Source: Uruburuella testudinis | GTDB lineage: Bacteria; Pseudomonadota; Gammaproteobacteria; Burkholderiales; Neisseriaceae | Length of the DNA: 64,000 nt | Reading direction: 5' to 3' | Assembly: GCF_022870865.1 (NCBI RefSeq) | Contig: NZ_CP091508.1 | Span: 1,550,001-1,614,000, forward strand | Part shown: positions 7,250 to 16,446 of the stretch, piece by piece | Layout of the letters: every line of letters begins with the position of its first letter | Numbering within the stretch: position 1 is the stretch's first letter | Program-made: the position numbers and the translations under genes | Notes under the pieces: generated by a model | What the model was told of the DNA's origin: nothing | Databases searched by the model: none | The model's input: only the letters and a program-made list of their open reading frames with translations

Positions 7250-9811
7250 TTAATTGCTCAACTGCTCAAACAGCGCCTGTTTTAATTCGAGCTGGTTTTT
7301 GGGGTTGTCCAAATGCGGGCTGTAGAGCACGAAGCTGTCTTCTACGCGCTCATCGAGCGTGCTCACTTTGGCATAACGCAGGCTGATTTCCTGTTCGGAA
7401 AGCACTTCGGCGATGTTGGCCAGCAGATAGGGGCGGTTGACCGCTACCAATTCAAGCGTATACCAGCCGGGGTAGTCTTCTTCGGGCATCAGCCGTATGC
7501 CGGGCGCGATCGGCAAATGGCGGCTGCGGCGGCTGCGTATGCCGCAGGTGGTATCGTCTTCTTCGCTGCGGCAGCCGTGGATGAAGTTGTTCAACTCGGC
7601 TTCGAGAGCGCTTTGCAGGTTGGGATAATCAGGGTGTTCGTGTTGCGGTGGAATCTGCACGATAAAGGTGTCGAGAATATAGTTGTGCGCGGTAACAAAG
7701 GCGCGCGCCGCCAAAATGTTGAGGCCGTGGTGGCTGAAAATGCGGCTCAGGCGGGCAAACAGCTTGGGTGCATTGGGCATAAACACCATCACTTGCAGGG
7801 TGTCGCTGGCGGGCAGGAATCGGGTGCGGGTTTGCGGGGTATCGGTATTGTGCACCAGGTTGGCGGTGTGCCAGAGGATTTCCTGCAATTCGTGGCGCAC
7901 GAAATAGGCGGGGCCGAGCGCCTGCCATAATTGTTGCTGCTGTTTTTCGGGTGTGTTGGTTTGGGTGAGCAGATCAACGGCGCGTTGCTGGCGGCGGCTG
8001 ACGATAACGGTGCGGCTGCTGGTTTCGCCGGCCAGATGGCGGCGGGCTGAGTGAAACAGGTTTTCGAGCAGGCTGGCTTTCCAGTCGTTCCACAATTTGG
8101 GGTTGGTGCCGCGGATGTCGGCTACGGTAAGCAGATAAAGCGCGGTCAGGCGCTCTTGCGTTTTCACGTGTGCGCAAAAGCGGGCGATGACGTCGGGGTC
8201 TTGAATGTCTTCTTTTTGAGCGGTCGACGACATCAATAAATGATCTTCCACCAGCCAGGTAAGCAGGCTGCTTTCCTCTTCGCTTAAAAAATGGTCGGCG
8301 GCAAACGCGCGGGCATCGGCAATGCCTTGCTGGGCATGGTCGCCGCCGCGGCCTTTGGCAATATCGTGAAACAGGGCGGCCAGGTAGAGTATGTATTGTT
8401 TGTCGAAGCCGTGCATCAGCGCCGAGGCAAACGGCAGCTCGTGGCTGTGGGCATCCATGGCCAAGCGGCGCATGTTGCGTAAAACCATCAGAATGTGGTC
8501 GTCTACCGGATAAATGTGAAATAAATCGTGTTGCAGCAGGCCGACGATTTTGCCCCAGGCCGGCAGGTAGCGGCCGAGCACGCCGTAGAGGTTGAGAAAG
8601 CGCGCCACATGGGTGAGGCCGCTGCCTTGTTTGAAAAAGCCGATAAAGCGTTCGCGGTTGACCGGGTTTTCATAAAACCGGCGGTTGATTTTTTGCGAAG
8701 CGGCCCACCAGCCGCGCAGGGTTTGCGGGGCAATGGTGGTGATGTCGTTGCGGCTTTGCAGAATTTGAATGATTTTGAAAATATGGGTGGGCTTTTGGGC
8801 AAACAGTTTTTTATCTTTTGCGGCAATCTGGTTGCCGACCTGATAGTAATCTTCATCAATATTGTGCACGATGCGGGGCAGGCGCGAATAAACGCGGCCG
8901 CGCAGCATCGGCAGCAGAATGCCGTTGAGCTGTTTGACGGTTTTGGTGGCGCGGTAGAGTGTGCGCATCAGCTTTTCGCTTTTGATGTATTGGGCATCGT
9001 CGCGCAAATCCATGCTTTCGGCCACTTGGGTTTGCAAATCGAAAATCAGGCGGTCTTCTTCACGCCCGGCGGTGAGGTGCAGGTCGATGCGGATTTTGGC
9101 CAGCTGTTTGTGGCTGTTCATCAGCATGCCGGCTTCGGCGCGGGTGATGATGCCCTGGCTGATGAGGGTATGCACTTCGGCATCAAGCCCTTGCGCTTTG
9201 GCGAGCCACAGCATGGTGTGGATATCGCGCAGGCCGCCCGGGCAGGTTTTGACGTTGGGTTCGAGCACCGCGCCCGAGCCTTGTGCTTTGGCGTGGCGCT
9301 GCTGCATTTCCACCAGCTTGGCTTCGATAAAAGCGGCGGTGTCGCGTTGCAGGCTCATGCGTTGCAGGGTGCGCTCGGCGATGATGTGGCTGCCGCAGAT
9401 AAAGCGCGCTTCAAGAAAGGCGGTATCGCTGGTGATGTCGTCTTGCGCACTTTGGCATAATTCGTCGATGCTGCCGGCTTTGATGGCGGGGGCGAGCTGC
9501 ATATCCCATAAGGTTTGCACAAACGAAGCCACTTTTTCTTGCTCCGCTTCGGATAGCGGATGCGCGGCGACAACGGCCAAATCCAAATCGGAACCGGGAT
9601 ACATTTCACCGCGCCCGAAACCGCCGGTGGCCAGCAGGCATAAAGCGCTGCCGGCGAAAATTTCCTGCCAAAGTGCGCCCAATGCCGTTTCAAGCGCTTT
9701 GCCGTAGCTTTCGAAAAACACCATCGGCAGGCGTTTGGCACGGTAGTGTTCGATGGCTTGTTGTTTTTTGAAGTGTAAATCTTGAATGGCAGACTGGATA
9801 ACGGTTTGCAT
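7250..9811 (-). CDS. glnD: [protein-PII] uridylyltransferase / uridylyl-removing enzyme
   Basis: GlnD uridylylates PII proteins when glutamine is low and removes UMP when it is high, the primary nitrogen sensor. The 853-aa product has the nucleotidyltransferase motif [16 protein letters not shown] at residues 63-78, a PII-UTase helical linker, an HD phosphohydrolase domain ([13 protein letters not shown], about residue 475), and two C-terminal ACT domains (around 690-760 and 800-850) that bind glutamine. AGAGAG lies 6 bp before the ATG. Length is typical of the family. It is transcribed alone, divergent from the MHS transporter gene. Confidence 0.96.
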   Translation of the reverse strand: MQTVIQSAIQDLHFKKQQAIEHYRAKRLPMVFFESYGKALETALGALWQEIFAGSALCLLATGGFGRGEMYPGSDLDLAVVAAHPLSEAEQEKVASFVQTLWDMQLAPAIKAGSIDELCQSAQDDITSDTAFLEARFICGSHIIAERTLQRMSLQRDTAAFIEAKLVEMQQRHAKAQGSGAVLEPNVKTCPGGLRDIHTMLWLAKAQGLDAEVHTLISQGIITRAEAGMLMNSHKQLAKIRIDLHLTAGREEDRLIFDLQTQVAESMDLRDDAQYIKSEKLMRTLYRATKTVKQLNGILLPMLRGRVYSRLPRIVHNIDEDYYQVGNQIAAKDKKLFAQKPTHIFKIIQILQSRNDITTIAPQTLRGWWAASQKINRRFYENPVNRERFIGFFKQGSGLTHVARFLNLYGVLGRYLPAWGKIVGLLQHDLFHIYPVDDHILMVLRNMRRLAMDAHSHELPFASALMHGFDKQYILYLAALFHDIAKGRGGDHAQQGIADARAFAADHFLSEEESSLLTWLVEDHLLMSSTAQKEDIQDPDVIARFCAHVKTQERLTALYLLTVADIRGTNPKLWNDWKASLLENLFHSARRHLAGETSSRTVIVSRRQQRAVDLLTQTNTPEKQQQQLWQALGPAYFVRHELQEILWHTANLVHNTDTPQTRTRFLPASDTLQVMVFMPNAPKLFARLSRIFSHHGLNILAARAFVTAHNYILDTFIVQIPPQHEHPDYPNLQSALEAELNNFIHGCRSEEDDTTCGIRSRRSRHLPIAPGIRLMPEEDYPGWYTLELVAVNRPYLLANIAEVLSEQEISLRYAKVSTLDERVEDSFVLYSPHLDNPKNQLELKQALFEQLSN

Positions 9812-9929
9812 GAAAATCTCTCTTTACGCTTTAACATTTTAAATATAAAAGCTCAGGCTTATCTGCGATGAGGGCTTTTCAGACGGCCTGTTTGTTTCAA
9901 TTTTGTTTCAATGATGCGGCGGTTACTTG

Positions 9930-9958
9930 AATTTACAATAGACTATTTTTTGTAAATT
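9930..9958. promoter_or_regulatory. perfect 9-bp dyad in the glnD/transporter divergent region
   Basis: AATTTACAA (9930-9938) and TTGTAAATT (9950-9958) are separated by 11 bp in the 316-bp region between divergent glnD and the transporter gene. The symmetry fits an operator for an unknown regulator of one or both genes. Apart from an uptake sequence at 10082 and another near 9880 I see nothing else in this spacer. Confidence 0.35.
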
Positions 9959-10127
9959 GGCTATAGTTTGATGCCGTTTGGCTTTCCGCCGGCTCCTTTT
10001 CAGCTTACCCGACAGCAGAGTTGCAGTGACCCGCTTTATACTCTTGAATGCCCTGCCCATAAGGCAGGTTTGCGGTAAATAAGGCCGTCTGAACACAGGT
10101 TAGATAAAAACTTTCAGGAAATAGTAT

Positions 10128-11477
10128 ATGAATACTGCAACAACAACTGCTGTACAGCTGCGCAACAATCCCTATAAAGTTGCGGTGGCTTCTATGGTGG
10201 GCACCGCCATCGAATTTTACGATTATTATATCTATGCCGCGGCGGCGGTGCTGGTGTTTAACAGCCAGTTTTTTGATAAAAGCAACCCGAATGCGGCCAT
10301 TTTATTATCACTTTCCACTTTGGCGCTGGCTTTTTTTGCCCGCCCGCTCGGCTCGGCATTGTTCGGCCATTTCGGCGATAAAATCGGCCGTAAAAAAACA
10401 TTGGTGGCTTCGCTGCTGACCATGGGGGTTTCTACGGTGGGCATCGGCTTGCTGCCCACTTATCAAAGCATCGGCTTGTGGGCGCCGTTATTGCTGTGCG
10501 TGTGCCGCATCGGCCAAGGCTTGGGCTTGGGCGGCGAGTGGGGCGGCGCGGCGCTGGTGGCCACTGAAAATGCGCCCGACGGCAAACGCGCCTGGTTCGG
10601 CACTTTTCCGCAATTGGGCGCGCCCATCGGCCTGCTGTTGGCAAACGGCGCCTTTTTCGGCGTGAGCGCTGCATTTGGTGCTGAGGCTTTGGTGGAATGG
10701 GCGTGGCGGATTCCTTTTCTGGCTTCGGCGGTGTTGGTGCTGGTGGGGCTGTATATGCGGCTGACCCTGCATGAAAGCCACGTGTTTCAAGAGGTGGAAG
10801 ACAAAGGTCTGAAAGTGGATGCGCCGGTGAAAGAAGTGTTGGTGAAGCATGCCGGTCCGATTATTCAGGGCACATTTATCATGACCGCCACTTATGTGTT
10901 GTTTTATGTGATGACGGCTTTTGTGCAGGTGTTTTCAAAAAGCCCGGTGGCGCTCTCTGCCGCCGGCCACCCGACCGGCCTGGGGATTCCGGCCAATACC
11001 TTTACCGGCTTTTTGATGATAGGCGCGGTGGTATTCGGCATTTTTACCAGCATTTCGGGCTTGTTTGCCGATAAAATCGGCCGCCGTGCCTGGTTGATGG
11101 CAGTTACCGTGGGTATTATCGCCTTTGGTTTGGCGATGCCGTTGTTTTTGGATAACGGCACACCGATGAGCGTGTTAACGTTTATTGTGGTGGGTTTGAT
11201 GCTGATGGGCTGCACGTTCGGGCCGATGGCGGCGCTGCTGCCGGAGCTGTTCCCCACCGAGGTGCGTTATTCGGGTGCATCGCTGGCTTATAATCTGGCT
11301 GCCATTGTCGGCGCATCTGTGGCCACGATTGTGGCCATCAAGCTCAATGAAAATTTCGGCCTGATGGGCGTGGGCGTGTATCTGGCGGTTAACGGCGTGT
11401 TGTCGTTGCTGGCACTGTGGAGCGTGCATGAAACGAAAGACGTCAGCCTGATGAGGCGTGAGATTTACGAGCCTTGA
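10128..11477 (+). CDS. MFS transporter, metabolite:H+ symporter (MHS) family
   Basis: A 449-aa inner-membrane symporter of the MHS branch of the major facilitator superfamily, which includes carriers for shikimate, alpha-ketoglutarate, citrate and betaine. Visible signatures are the early VGTAIEFYDYYIYAAAA segment, the loop 2-3 motif GHFGDKIGRKK, RIGQGLGLGGEWGGA in helix 4-5, and FADKIGRRAWL at the middle loop. About 12 hydrophobic segments are present. An AGGAAATAG ribosome-binding site precedes the ATG. The substrate cannot be read from the sequence, and there is no linked metabolic gene. Confidence 0.85.
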   Translation: MNTATTTAVQLRNNPYKVAVASMVGTAIEFYDYYIYAAAAVLVFNSQFFDKSNPNAAILLSLSTLALAFFARPLGSALFGHFGDKIGRKKTLVASLLTMGVSTVGIGLLPTYQSIGLWAPLLLCVCRIGQGLGLGGEWGGAALVATENAPDGKRAWFGTFPQLGAPIGLLLANGAFFGVSAAFGAEALVEWAWRIPFLASAVLVLVGLYMRLTLHESHVFQEVEDKGLKVDAPVKEVLVKHAGPIIQGTFIMTATYVLFYVMTAFVQVFSKSPVALSAAGHPTGLGIPANTFTGFLMIGAVVFGIFTSISGLFADKIGRRAWLMAVTVGIIAFGLAMPLFLDNGTPMSVLTFIVVGLMLMGCTFGPMAALLPELFPTEVRYSGASLAYNLAAIVGASVATIVAIKLNENFGLMGVGVYLAVNGVLSLLALWSVHETKDVSLMRREIYEP

Positions 11478-11496
11478 TGAATCAGGCCGTCTGAAG

Positions 11497-11526
11497 AAAA
11501 AAGAGGCTTTCAAGCCTCTTTTTTTG
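11497..11526 (+). terminator. intrinsic terminator after the MHS transporter
   Basis: AAAAAAGAGGCTT and AAGCCTCTTTTTT form a stem of about 13 bp with a 2-nt loop, followed by more T. It lies 20 bp after the stop codon, just past an uptake sequence. Confidence 0.85.
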
Positions 11527-11569
11527 GTTGTTGGATTTGGCAAGGTATTTTCATCTTTAATACTCATTT

Positions 11570-11672
11570 ATACCAAATCACAAAAATAACCTAACGGTGT
11601 TGGCTCGCCTTGCCATACCGGCTGTACTGCTTCGGCTCGCCACCTTGTTAGCTTACTTTTGTGAATTGGTAT
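11570..11672. repeat. family B inverted-repeat element, copy 1
   Basis: The ends ATACCAAATCACAAAAATAACC and the complement of GCTTACTTTTGTGAATTGGTAT are imperfect inverted repeats of about 28 bp. The interior GGTGTTGGCTCGCC...GGCTCGCCACC is partly palindromic. No reading frame of note. It lies between convergent genes. Confidence 0.75.
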
Positions 11673-11769
11673 TATTCAAATCGTGTTGAAACCGGCGCTC
11701 CGTTGCTTAAAGATGCCGTCTGAAAGCACCTTCAAGGGCTTTGAGTGCAGGCGGGTCAGCGCAGATGGT

Positions 11770-12267
11770 TTAACTTAAACAGCTATCGTTTTCAGGCGGC
11801 CTGAAAGCCGGTTTCAAGCGGATATAAAGCGTGCGGTTGACTTCGGCAACGGTTTCGCCTTTGCTGTCGGTCAGCAGGGTGTGCAGCTCAGGGAAATATT
11901 TGCCGCCGCCGGCGGTATTTTCACGAACGGCGCGCAAAAAATCATCGCTGATGGTGCAGTTGAAAAACACTTTGCCGCGGCCGGGGCGGATAAAGTCGAT
12001 GTGGGCGGATTTGTCCCAAATAAAATATTTGTCGCCCAGCAGCCCCATCAGCATCAGCGAGTAAATCGGATCGGTCATCGCAAACAGGCTGCCGCCGAAT
12101 TGGGTGCCGTTGGCGTTGCGTGTGCCCGGCCAGTTTTTCAGCACAACGCGGCAGTGGCGGAAATCATCGGAAAGCTCAGTGATGCGGATGCCGGTAAATA
12201 AAAACGGCGGCCACAGATTTAACAACCGGCGCAGACGTGCGGGTTTGGCGAATACCCAGTTTTTCAT
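11770..12267 (-). CDS. DUF4442 / hotdog-fold thioesterase-like protein
   Basis: A 165-aa protein resembling the DUF4442 group of hotdog-fold proteins, relatives of acyl-CoA thioesterases. Supporting segments are PGTRNANGTQFGGSLFAMTD (the N-x-x-G-T-x-F-G-G pattern around residues 52-65), FIWDKSAHIDFIRPGRGKV and a C-terminal EVNRTLYIRLK strand. AGGAGAAAAT precedes the ATG. Enzymatic activity and substrate are unproven for most of this family. It is a single gene downstream of, but not closely coupled to, ygfZ. Confidence 0.75.
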   Translation of the reverse strand: MKNWVFAKPARLRRLLNLWPPFLFTGIRITELSDDFRHCRVVLKNWPGTRNANGTQFGGSLFAMTDPIYSLMLMGLLGDKYFIWDKSAHIDFIRPGRGKVFFNCTISDDFLRAVRENTAGGGKYFPELHTLLTDSKGETVAEVNRTLYIRLKPAFRPPENDSCLS

Positions 12268-12366
12268 ATTTTCTCCTGATGTTTTTATATGGTTATAGCC
12301 ATTTGAGACGAAGCGGGCTTGTCCTACGCAGCAGATGTGTTTTCAGATAAAAAGCACCCGTAAGAT

Positions 12367-12404
12367 AAAAGCGGTGCAAAGCATCGTTTGCACCGCTTTA
12401 TTTA
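12367..12404. terminator. bidirectional terminator between ygfZ and the DUF4442 gene
   Basis: AAAAGCGGTGCAAA and TTTGCACCGCTTTA pair over 13 bp with a GCATCG loop, with A run and T run on the two sides. It lies downstream of ygfZ on the minus strand. Confidence 0.75.
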
Positions 12405-12474
12405 AGCATATTTTTCAGACGGCCTGATGAGAAAATTAGGGTTTGAGCTCGATGGCAGGCCGTTTTGTTGATGG

Positions 12475-13335
12475 TTAATTTGCTGCTTCTGTGGTGAAAA
12501 ACAGCGTTTCTTGTTGCAGGGCACTGCCGTCGGCATCGGTAAGCACGGCTGTGGCGGCGGAGAATTTGATCACGGCCAGATTGATGCTGCCCTCGGGGCT
12601 GTGGGCGCTGTTGATGATGATGCCGGCTTCTTCACCGTTTGCCTGCACGGCAATGCCCGCTGCTTCGAGGGAGGCACCGCTTAATACGGCCAAACCGCGT
12701 TTGACTTGGCCGCGGTATTGGGCACGGGCGATAATTTCTTGGCCGGGGTAGCAGCCTTTTTTGAAATGTACGCCGCCGATGGTGTGTTGATTTAACATTT
12801 GTGCCACGGCATTTTCGCTGGTGGCGGCGGAAATCCACGGGTAGCCGCTTCTGATTTCGTGTGTGTTCCAGGCATTTTCGGCAGCGGCGTCATAATCGGG
12901 GAGCGCTGCGGCAGGGCCGATGCTGAAGCGGCCGCCGTGCGGCAGGGCGGCGGTCCAGATATTGCTTTGCTGTGTGGCCGCAAATGAAAGAGCCGGGGTA
13001 TCGGCGCCGGCGGCAACGGCATCTGCGGGCAGGGCGCCGGCGGCGGCAAATTCGGGCAGAGGTTCGAATACGGCTTTGGCGCGTAAAACAAACATACGCA
13101 GGCGTTTGATGACCGGCTCGGCTAAGTCGGCAGCCAGCGCCAGCAGCAAATCATCACCGCGGTTGAGCACCAGCATATTGGCAATCACGCGGCCTTTGGG
13201 AGTGTTGTAGGTGGCATAGCAGGCTTCGCCGGGCTGCAAATGCTCGATATCGTTGGAGAGTTGGCTGTGTAAAAAGGCAGCAGCATCAGCGCCGCTGACG
13301 CGGACAATGCTGAAAAAAGGCAGACGGGTAGGCAT
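12475..13335 (-). CDS. ygfZ: YgfZ/CAF17-type folate-binding Fe-S cluster protein
   Basis: YgfZ binds tetrahydrofolate and helps assemble or repair certain 4Fe-4S enzymes such as the radical-SAM tRNA methylthiotransferase. The 286-aa protein has the GcvT-like fold, beginning FFSIVRVSGADAAAFLHSQL, and the family signature KKGCYPGQEIIARAQYRG near residue 195, whose cysteine is the conserved functional residue. AAGGATTGCCCC precedes the ATG at 13335. Length is slightly short but within the family range. Confidence 0.93.
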   Translation of the reverse strand: MPTRLPFFSIVRVSGADAAAFLHSQLSNDIEHLQPGEACYATYNTPKGRVIANMLVLNRGDDLLLALAADLAEPVIKRLRMFVLRAKAVFEPLPEFAAAGALPADAVAAGADTPALSFAATQQSNIWTAALPHGGRFSIGPAAALPDYDAAAENAWNTHEIRSGYPWISAATSENAVAQMLNQHTIGGVHFKKGCYPGQEIIARAQYRGQVKRGLAVLSGASLEAAGIAVQANGEEAGIIINSAHSPEGSINLAVIKFSAATAVLTDADGSALQQETLFFTTEAAN

Positions 13336-13472
13336 GGGGCAATCCTTATTGATGGCGGTTGGATGTGTATGGCAAGCGTGTTTTGTCGTGGTTTATATAA
13401 GGCCGTCTGAAAGATTTCCAAGTGCTTTCATTATGGCCGGTTGCGGCGGTTTACCTTAACGGCTTGTCTGCC

Positions 13473-13543
13473 TATAGCGGAATGAGGAAAGAAGTGATAA
13501 AGACGCAGCCACGCCGTAGCACTTTTTTTATTCATTTCACTAT
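13473..13543. repeat. Correia-like short inverted-repeat element (copy 1)
   Basis: The ends TATAGCGGAATGA and TTCATTTCACTATG are imperfect inverted repeats like those of Correia elements (TATAGTG...CACTATA), but with GAATGA in place of GATTAA. The inside has ACGCCGTAGCAC, as in neisserial Correia elements. At 71 bp it is shorter than the classic 104-155 bp forms. Confidence 0.65.
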
Positions 13544-13588
13544 GCTTTGAACATGGTTTCAGACGGCCTGAGGTTGGCAGCGGCCGTG

Positions 13589-14737
13589 TTACAGGCCCAT
13601 GGCATGTTTGATCATTTGGTGTTTCAGTGGGGCGGCGGCGTTAACCAGATTGAGGCCGTTGTTGCGCAGCCACGGCAGGGCGGGTAGGCTTTGGTTGCCG
13701 AAAAGGCGGAACAGCCCGTCGCAGGCAAGCTGCATGGTGCGCACCGGCTCGAGACGGTTTTGCATATAGCGCTTCAGCAGCTGATGGGCGCCGAGATCGG
13801 GCGTGCCACGGCTGAGTGCGGCAAATTCAATCACATCGCCGAAGCCCAAATTCACACCTTGTCCGGCCAGCGGATGAATGGTATGGGCGGCATCGCCGAT
13901 GAGCATGATGCGTTGTGCAACTGTGGTTTCGGGGCGGCGCAAGATCAGATTAAAGGCAAAAGCGGGCGAAAGCGGCGAGAGTTTGCCCAAAATGCCTCCG
14001 CCTTGTTCGGTAACGGCATGGGCGAGCGCTTCGGGCGGCAGCAGGGTGAGTTTTTCCGGCTCGGCCGTGCTCCAAACCATGGAAATTTTATTGCCGGGCA
14101 GCGGCAGATAGGCCAAAACTTCGCCGTTTTTAAACCATTGGTAAGCCGTGCCGCCGTGGCTTTTTTCAGTGTGGAAATTGGCGACCACGCCGTGATGGCC
14201 GTAAGCATCTTCTTTAACGCGGATATCTGCCTGGCCGCGTACCCACGAGCCGGCGCCGTCGGCACCGACAATCAGCTTGGTTTTCAGCGTTTCGCCGTTG
14301 TCGAGTGTGAGTGTGGCGCTGTCAATTTCGGTGGCGATGGCGGCGGCCGCTTCGGTGAAAACGGGAATATCGAGTGCCCGAATTTGTTGCCACAAGGCGG
14401 CCAGCAGCCAGCGGTTTTCGGCAATGCTGGTCAGCCTTTCGGCATGAATGGCCTCAGCGTCGAATTCGATGCGGCCGCCGTTATCCCCGCGCACATCCAT
14501 CCGGCAAACCGCTTGTATACGGCTTTCAGACGGCCATGCCTGAAGTGATTGCAAAAAAGCCCGGTTGGCAGGGCTGATGGCATAAATACGCGCATCCCAG
14601 CCCTGTTCGAGCTTGGCGGTATCAGCGGCGGGCGGACGGATTTCAAGCAGGGCAACCCGGCGCTGCTGCTGTTTCAGAGCAACAGCCATGGCGGCACCGA
14701 CCAAGCCGCCGCCGATAATCAGAGCATCGTAAATCAT
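13589..14737 (-). CDS. FAD-dependent ubiquinone biosynthesis hydroxylase, UbiH/UbiF/UbiM family
   Basis: A 382-aa flavoprotein monooxygenase of the UbiH/Coq6 family, which hydroxylates the ring of ubiquinone precursors. The dinucleotide-binding motif DALIIGGGLVGAAMAVALK is at residues 4-22, the family DG motif is KLIVGADGAGSWVRGQ near residue 158, and the second FAD motif is LIGDAAHTIHPLAGQGVNLG near residue 275. Neisseriae have a broad-specificity member called UbiM, and this may be it; sequence alone does not separate it from UbiH or UbiI. It is followed downstream by ygfZ on the same strand after a Correia-like element. Confidence 0.85.
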   Translation of the reverse strand: MIYDALIIGGGLVGAAMAVALKQQQRRVALLEIRPPAADTAKLEQGWDARIYAISPANRAFLQSLQAWPSESRIQAVCRMDVRGDNGGRIEFDAEAIHAERLTSIAENRWLLAALWQQIRALDIPVFTEAAAAIATEIDSATLTLDNGETLKTKLIVGADGAGSWVRGQADIRVKEDAYGHHGVVANFHTEKSHGGTAYQWFKNGEVLAYLPLPGNKISMVWSTAEPEKLTLLPPEALAHAVTEQGGGILGKLSPLSPAFAFNLILRRPETTVAQRIMLIGDAAHTIHPLAGQGVNLGFGDVIEFAALSRGTPDLGAHQLLKRYMQNRLEPVRTMQLACDGLFRLFGNQSLPALPWLRNNGLNLVNAAAPLKHQMIKHAMGL

Positions 14738-14789
14738 GAGGAAGCGCTTTGTTTGGAATAATGGGATTATACCCGTTTCAGACGGCCTT

Positions 14790-14949
14790 TAGGGTGTCTT
14801 GAGCATTTGATTTATGGGAGTCGTTAGCCCTTGAAAACACATCTGTTGTGTTAAAAATACTCGTAAGGTATCCAATCTTGCTGCGTTTTTGCCCGGCATC
14901 TGTATTTCCCGGAACAAAAAACTCATAAACGAATGGTCACGATATCCTA
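14790..14949. mobile_element. MITE-like element, family A copy 3
   Basis: A 160-bp copy with diverged ends (GGGTGTCTTGAGC left, ACGATATCC right) flanked by TA. The central hairpin is decayed (GTAAGGT against ATCTTGC). The rest of the 14738-15073 spacer is AT-rich with one uptake sequence at 15053. Confidence 0.7.
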
Positions 14950-15073
14950 TAGAAACGGCAATTAAATAACTAAATTTTTTAAATCAATCTAATTGTTTTA
15001 AAAAGAAATTAACAAAAGATTTTTAGAATTAAAATTGCCGAATCTATAAAGAAAGGCCGTCTGAATAAGCCGT

Positions 15074-16318
15074 TTAATGCCTGGCGGCTGCATGTTCGAG
15101 TTTGTAGGCCTGTTGCAGCGGGCTGATTTTTTCCAGCCGCGCTTTATCGATGGCGGCGGCGATTTTTTCGGGCTGGTGCTGGTGGGCGGCGGCGATGGCG
15201 GCGGTGTCGATATGGTTGGCGGTGTGGCGTAAATCCAGCCAGTGTTCACGTTGCGGGTAGGGGGTGTGTTCACGGTTCAGGCGGCCTTGCGTGTCGGCCA
15301 CGCACACATTCAAGGCCGTCTGAAAGCGTTCGGGGCGGCGGAAGGCATCGGTTTTTTTCAATGTATTCAAAATGGTTTGCGGCCGCAGTTCGGCAACGCT
15401 GTGAAACATGATATGCCAGCGGCACACTAATTCGGCCAGCTCGGCGCAGGCTTTGGGTACCCGCCAGCGGGCGTTGACGGTGCGCACGGGTTCGACGCCG
15501 GCGAGGTCGTGGCCGTGGTGGCGCGGCAGAATATCGGCGGGAGTGTGTGCTTTGCCGAGATCGTGCAGCAGCGCGGCATAGCGTTCGGGCAGGCTCAGGT
15601 TCATATCGGCGGCACGTTGCAATACCATCAGTGTGTGTATGCCGGTGTCGATTTCGGGGTGGTAGTCGGCGCGTTGCGGTACGCCGAAAAGCGCATCTAC
15701 TTCGGGCAGCAATATTTTCAATGCGCCGCATTCGCGCAGGATTTCGATCATGATACGCGGTTGCGGTTCCATCAGGCCTTTGGCCAATTCCTGCCACACA
15801 CGTTCGGCCACCAGCGCATCGGCTTCGCCTTCGGCTACCATCTGCTGCATCAGCACCATGGTTTCAGAGGCCACCTGAAAACCGTAGCGGGCGGCAAAGC
15901 GGGCGGTGCGCAAAATCCGTACCGGGTCTTCGGCGAAGGCGGGGGATACGTGGCGCAGCAGGCCGTCGGCCAAGTCGTTACGGCCGTTAAACGGGTCGAT
16001 GATACGGCCGTCTGAAGCCTGTGCCATGGCGTTGATGGTTAAATCGCGGCGGGCGAGGTCTTGCTCGAGCGTAACGTTTTTGTCGGCATAAAAGGCGAAA
16101 CCGGCATAGCCTTTGGCCGTTTTGCGTTCGGTGCGCGCCAGGGCGTATTCTTCGTGGCTGTCGGGGTGCAGGAACACGGGAAAGTCTTTACCCACCGGCC
16201 GGTAGCCGGCTTTGAGCATGGCATCGGCATCGGCGCCGACCACTACCCAATCGCGGTCGCTGACGGGCAGGTTTAATAAGGCATCGCGCACTGCGCCGCC
16301 AACCAGATAGATTTGCAT
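15074..16318 (-). CDS. cca: multifunctional CCA-adding tRNA nucleotidyltransferase
   Basis: Adds or repairs the 3' CCA of tRNAs. The 414-aa protein starts MQIYLVGGAVRDALL, the class II nucleotidyltransferase motif, followed by the metal-binding SDRDWVVVG (DxD) at residues 20-28 and RRDLTINAMAQ near residue 89. An HD domain (ALLHDLGKA, about residue 250) gives the bacterial enzyme its phosphatase and phosphodiesterase activities. The start has no good ribosome-binding site; an inverted uptake sequence ends 5 bp before the ATG. It lies downstream of clpB's terminator but in the same orientation. Confidence 0.95.
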   Translation of the reverse strand: MQIYLVGGAVRDALLNLPVSDRDWVVVGADADAMLKAGYRPVGKDFPVFLHPDSHEEYALARTERKTAKGYAGFAFYADKNVTLEQDLARRDLTINAMAQASDGRIIDPFNGRNDLADGLLRHVSPAFAEDPVRILRTARFAARYGFQVASETMVLMQQMVAEGEADALVAERVWQELAKGLMEPQPRIMIEILRECGALKILLPEVDALFGVPQRADYHPEIDTGIHTLMVLQRAADMNLSLPERYAALLHDLGKAHTPADILPRHHGHDLAGVEPVRTVNARWRVPKACAELAELVCRWHIMFHSVAELRPQTILNTLKKTDAFRRPERFQTALNVCVADTQGRLNREHTPYPQREHWLDLRHTANHIDTAAIAAAHQHQPEKIAAAIDKARLEKISPLQQAYKLEHAAARH

Positions 16319-16381
16319 ATTGAGGCCGTCTGAACAATAAATGGTTTCATTATAATAGACATTGATGTTTTATACACAGGG

Positions 16382-16415
16382 AAAGGCCGTCTGAAAACGT
16401 TATTCAGACGGCCTT
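16382..16415 (-). terminator. uptake-sequence hairpin after clpB
   Basis: AAAGGCCGTCTGAA and TTCAGACGGCCTT arms with a short ACGT-type loop lie 32 bp beyond the clpB stop, between clpB and cca. Confidence 0.65.
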
Positions 16416-16446
16416 GCGTTGCGGGTTGCGCGGATGTGGTGTTTGG

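Noticed and set aside
8528..9460. 310-aa open frame antisense to glnD
   Set aside because: It lies entirely opposite glnD, is one of several open antisense frames produced by GC-rich codon use, has no ribosome-binding site and resembles no known protein.
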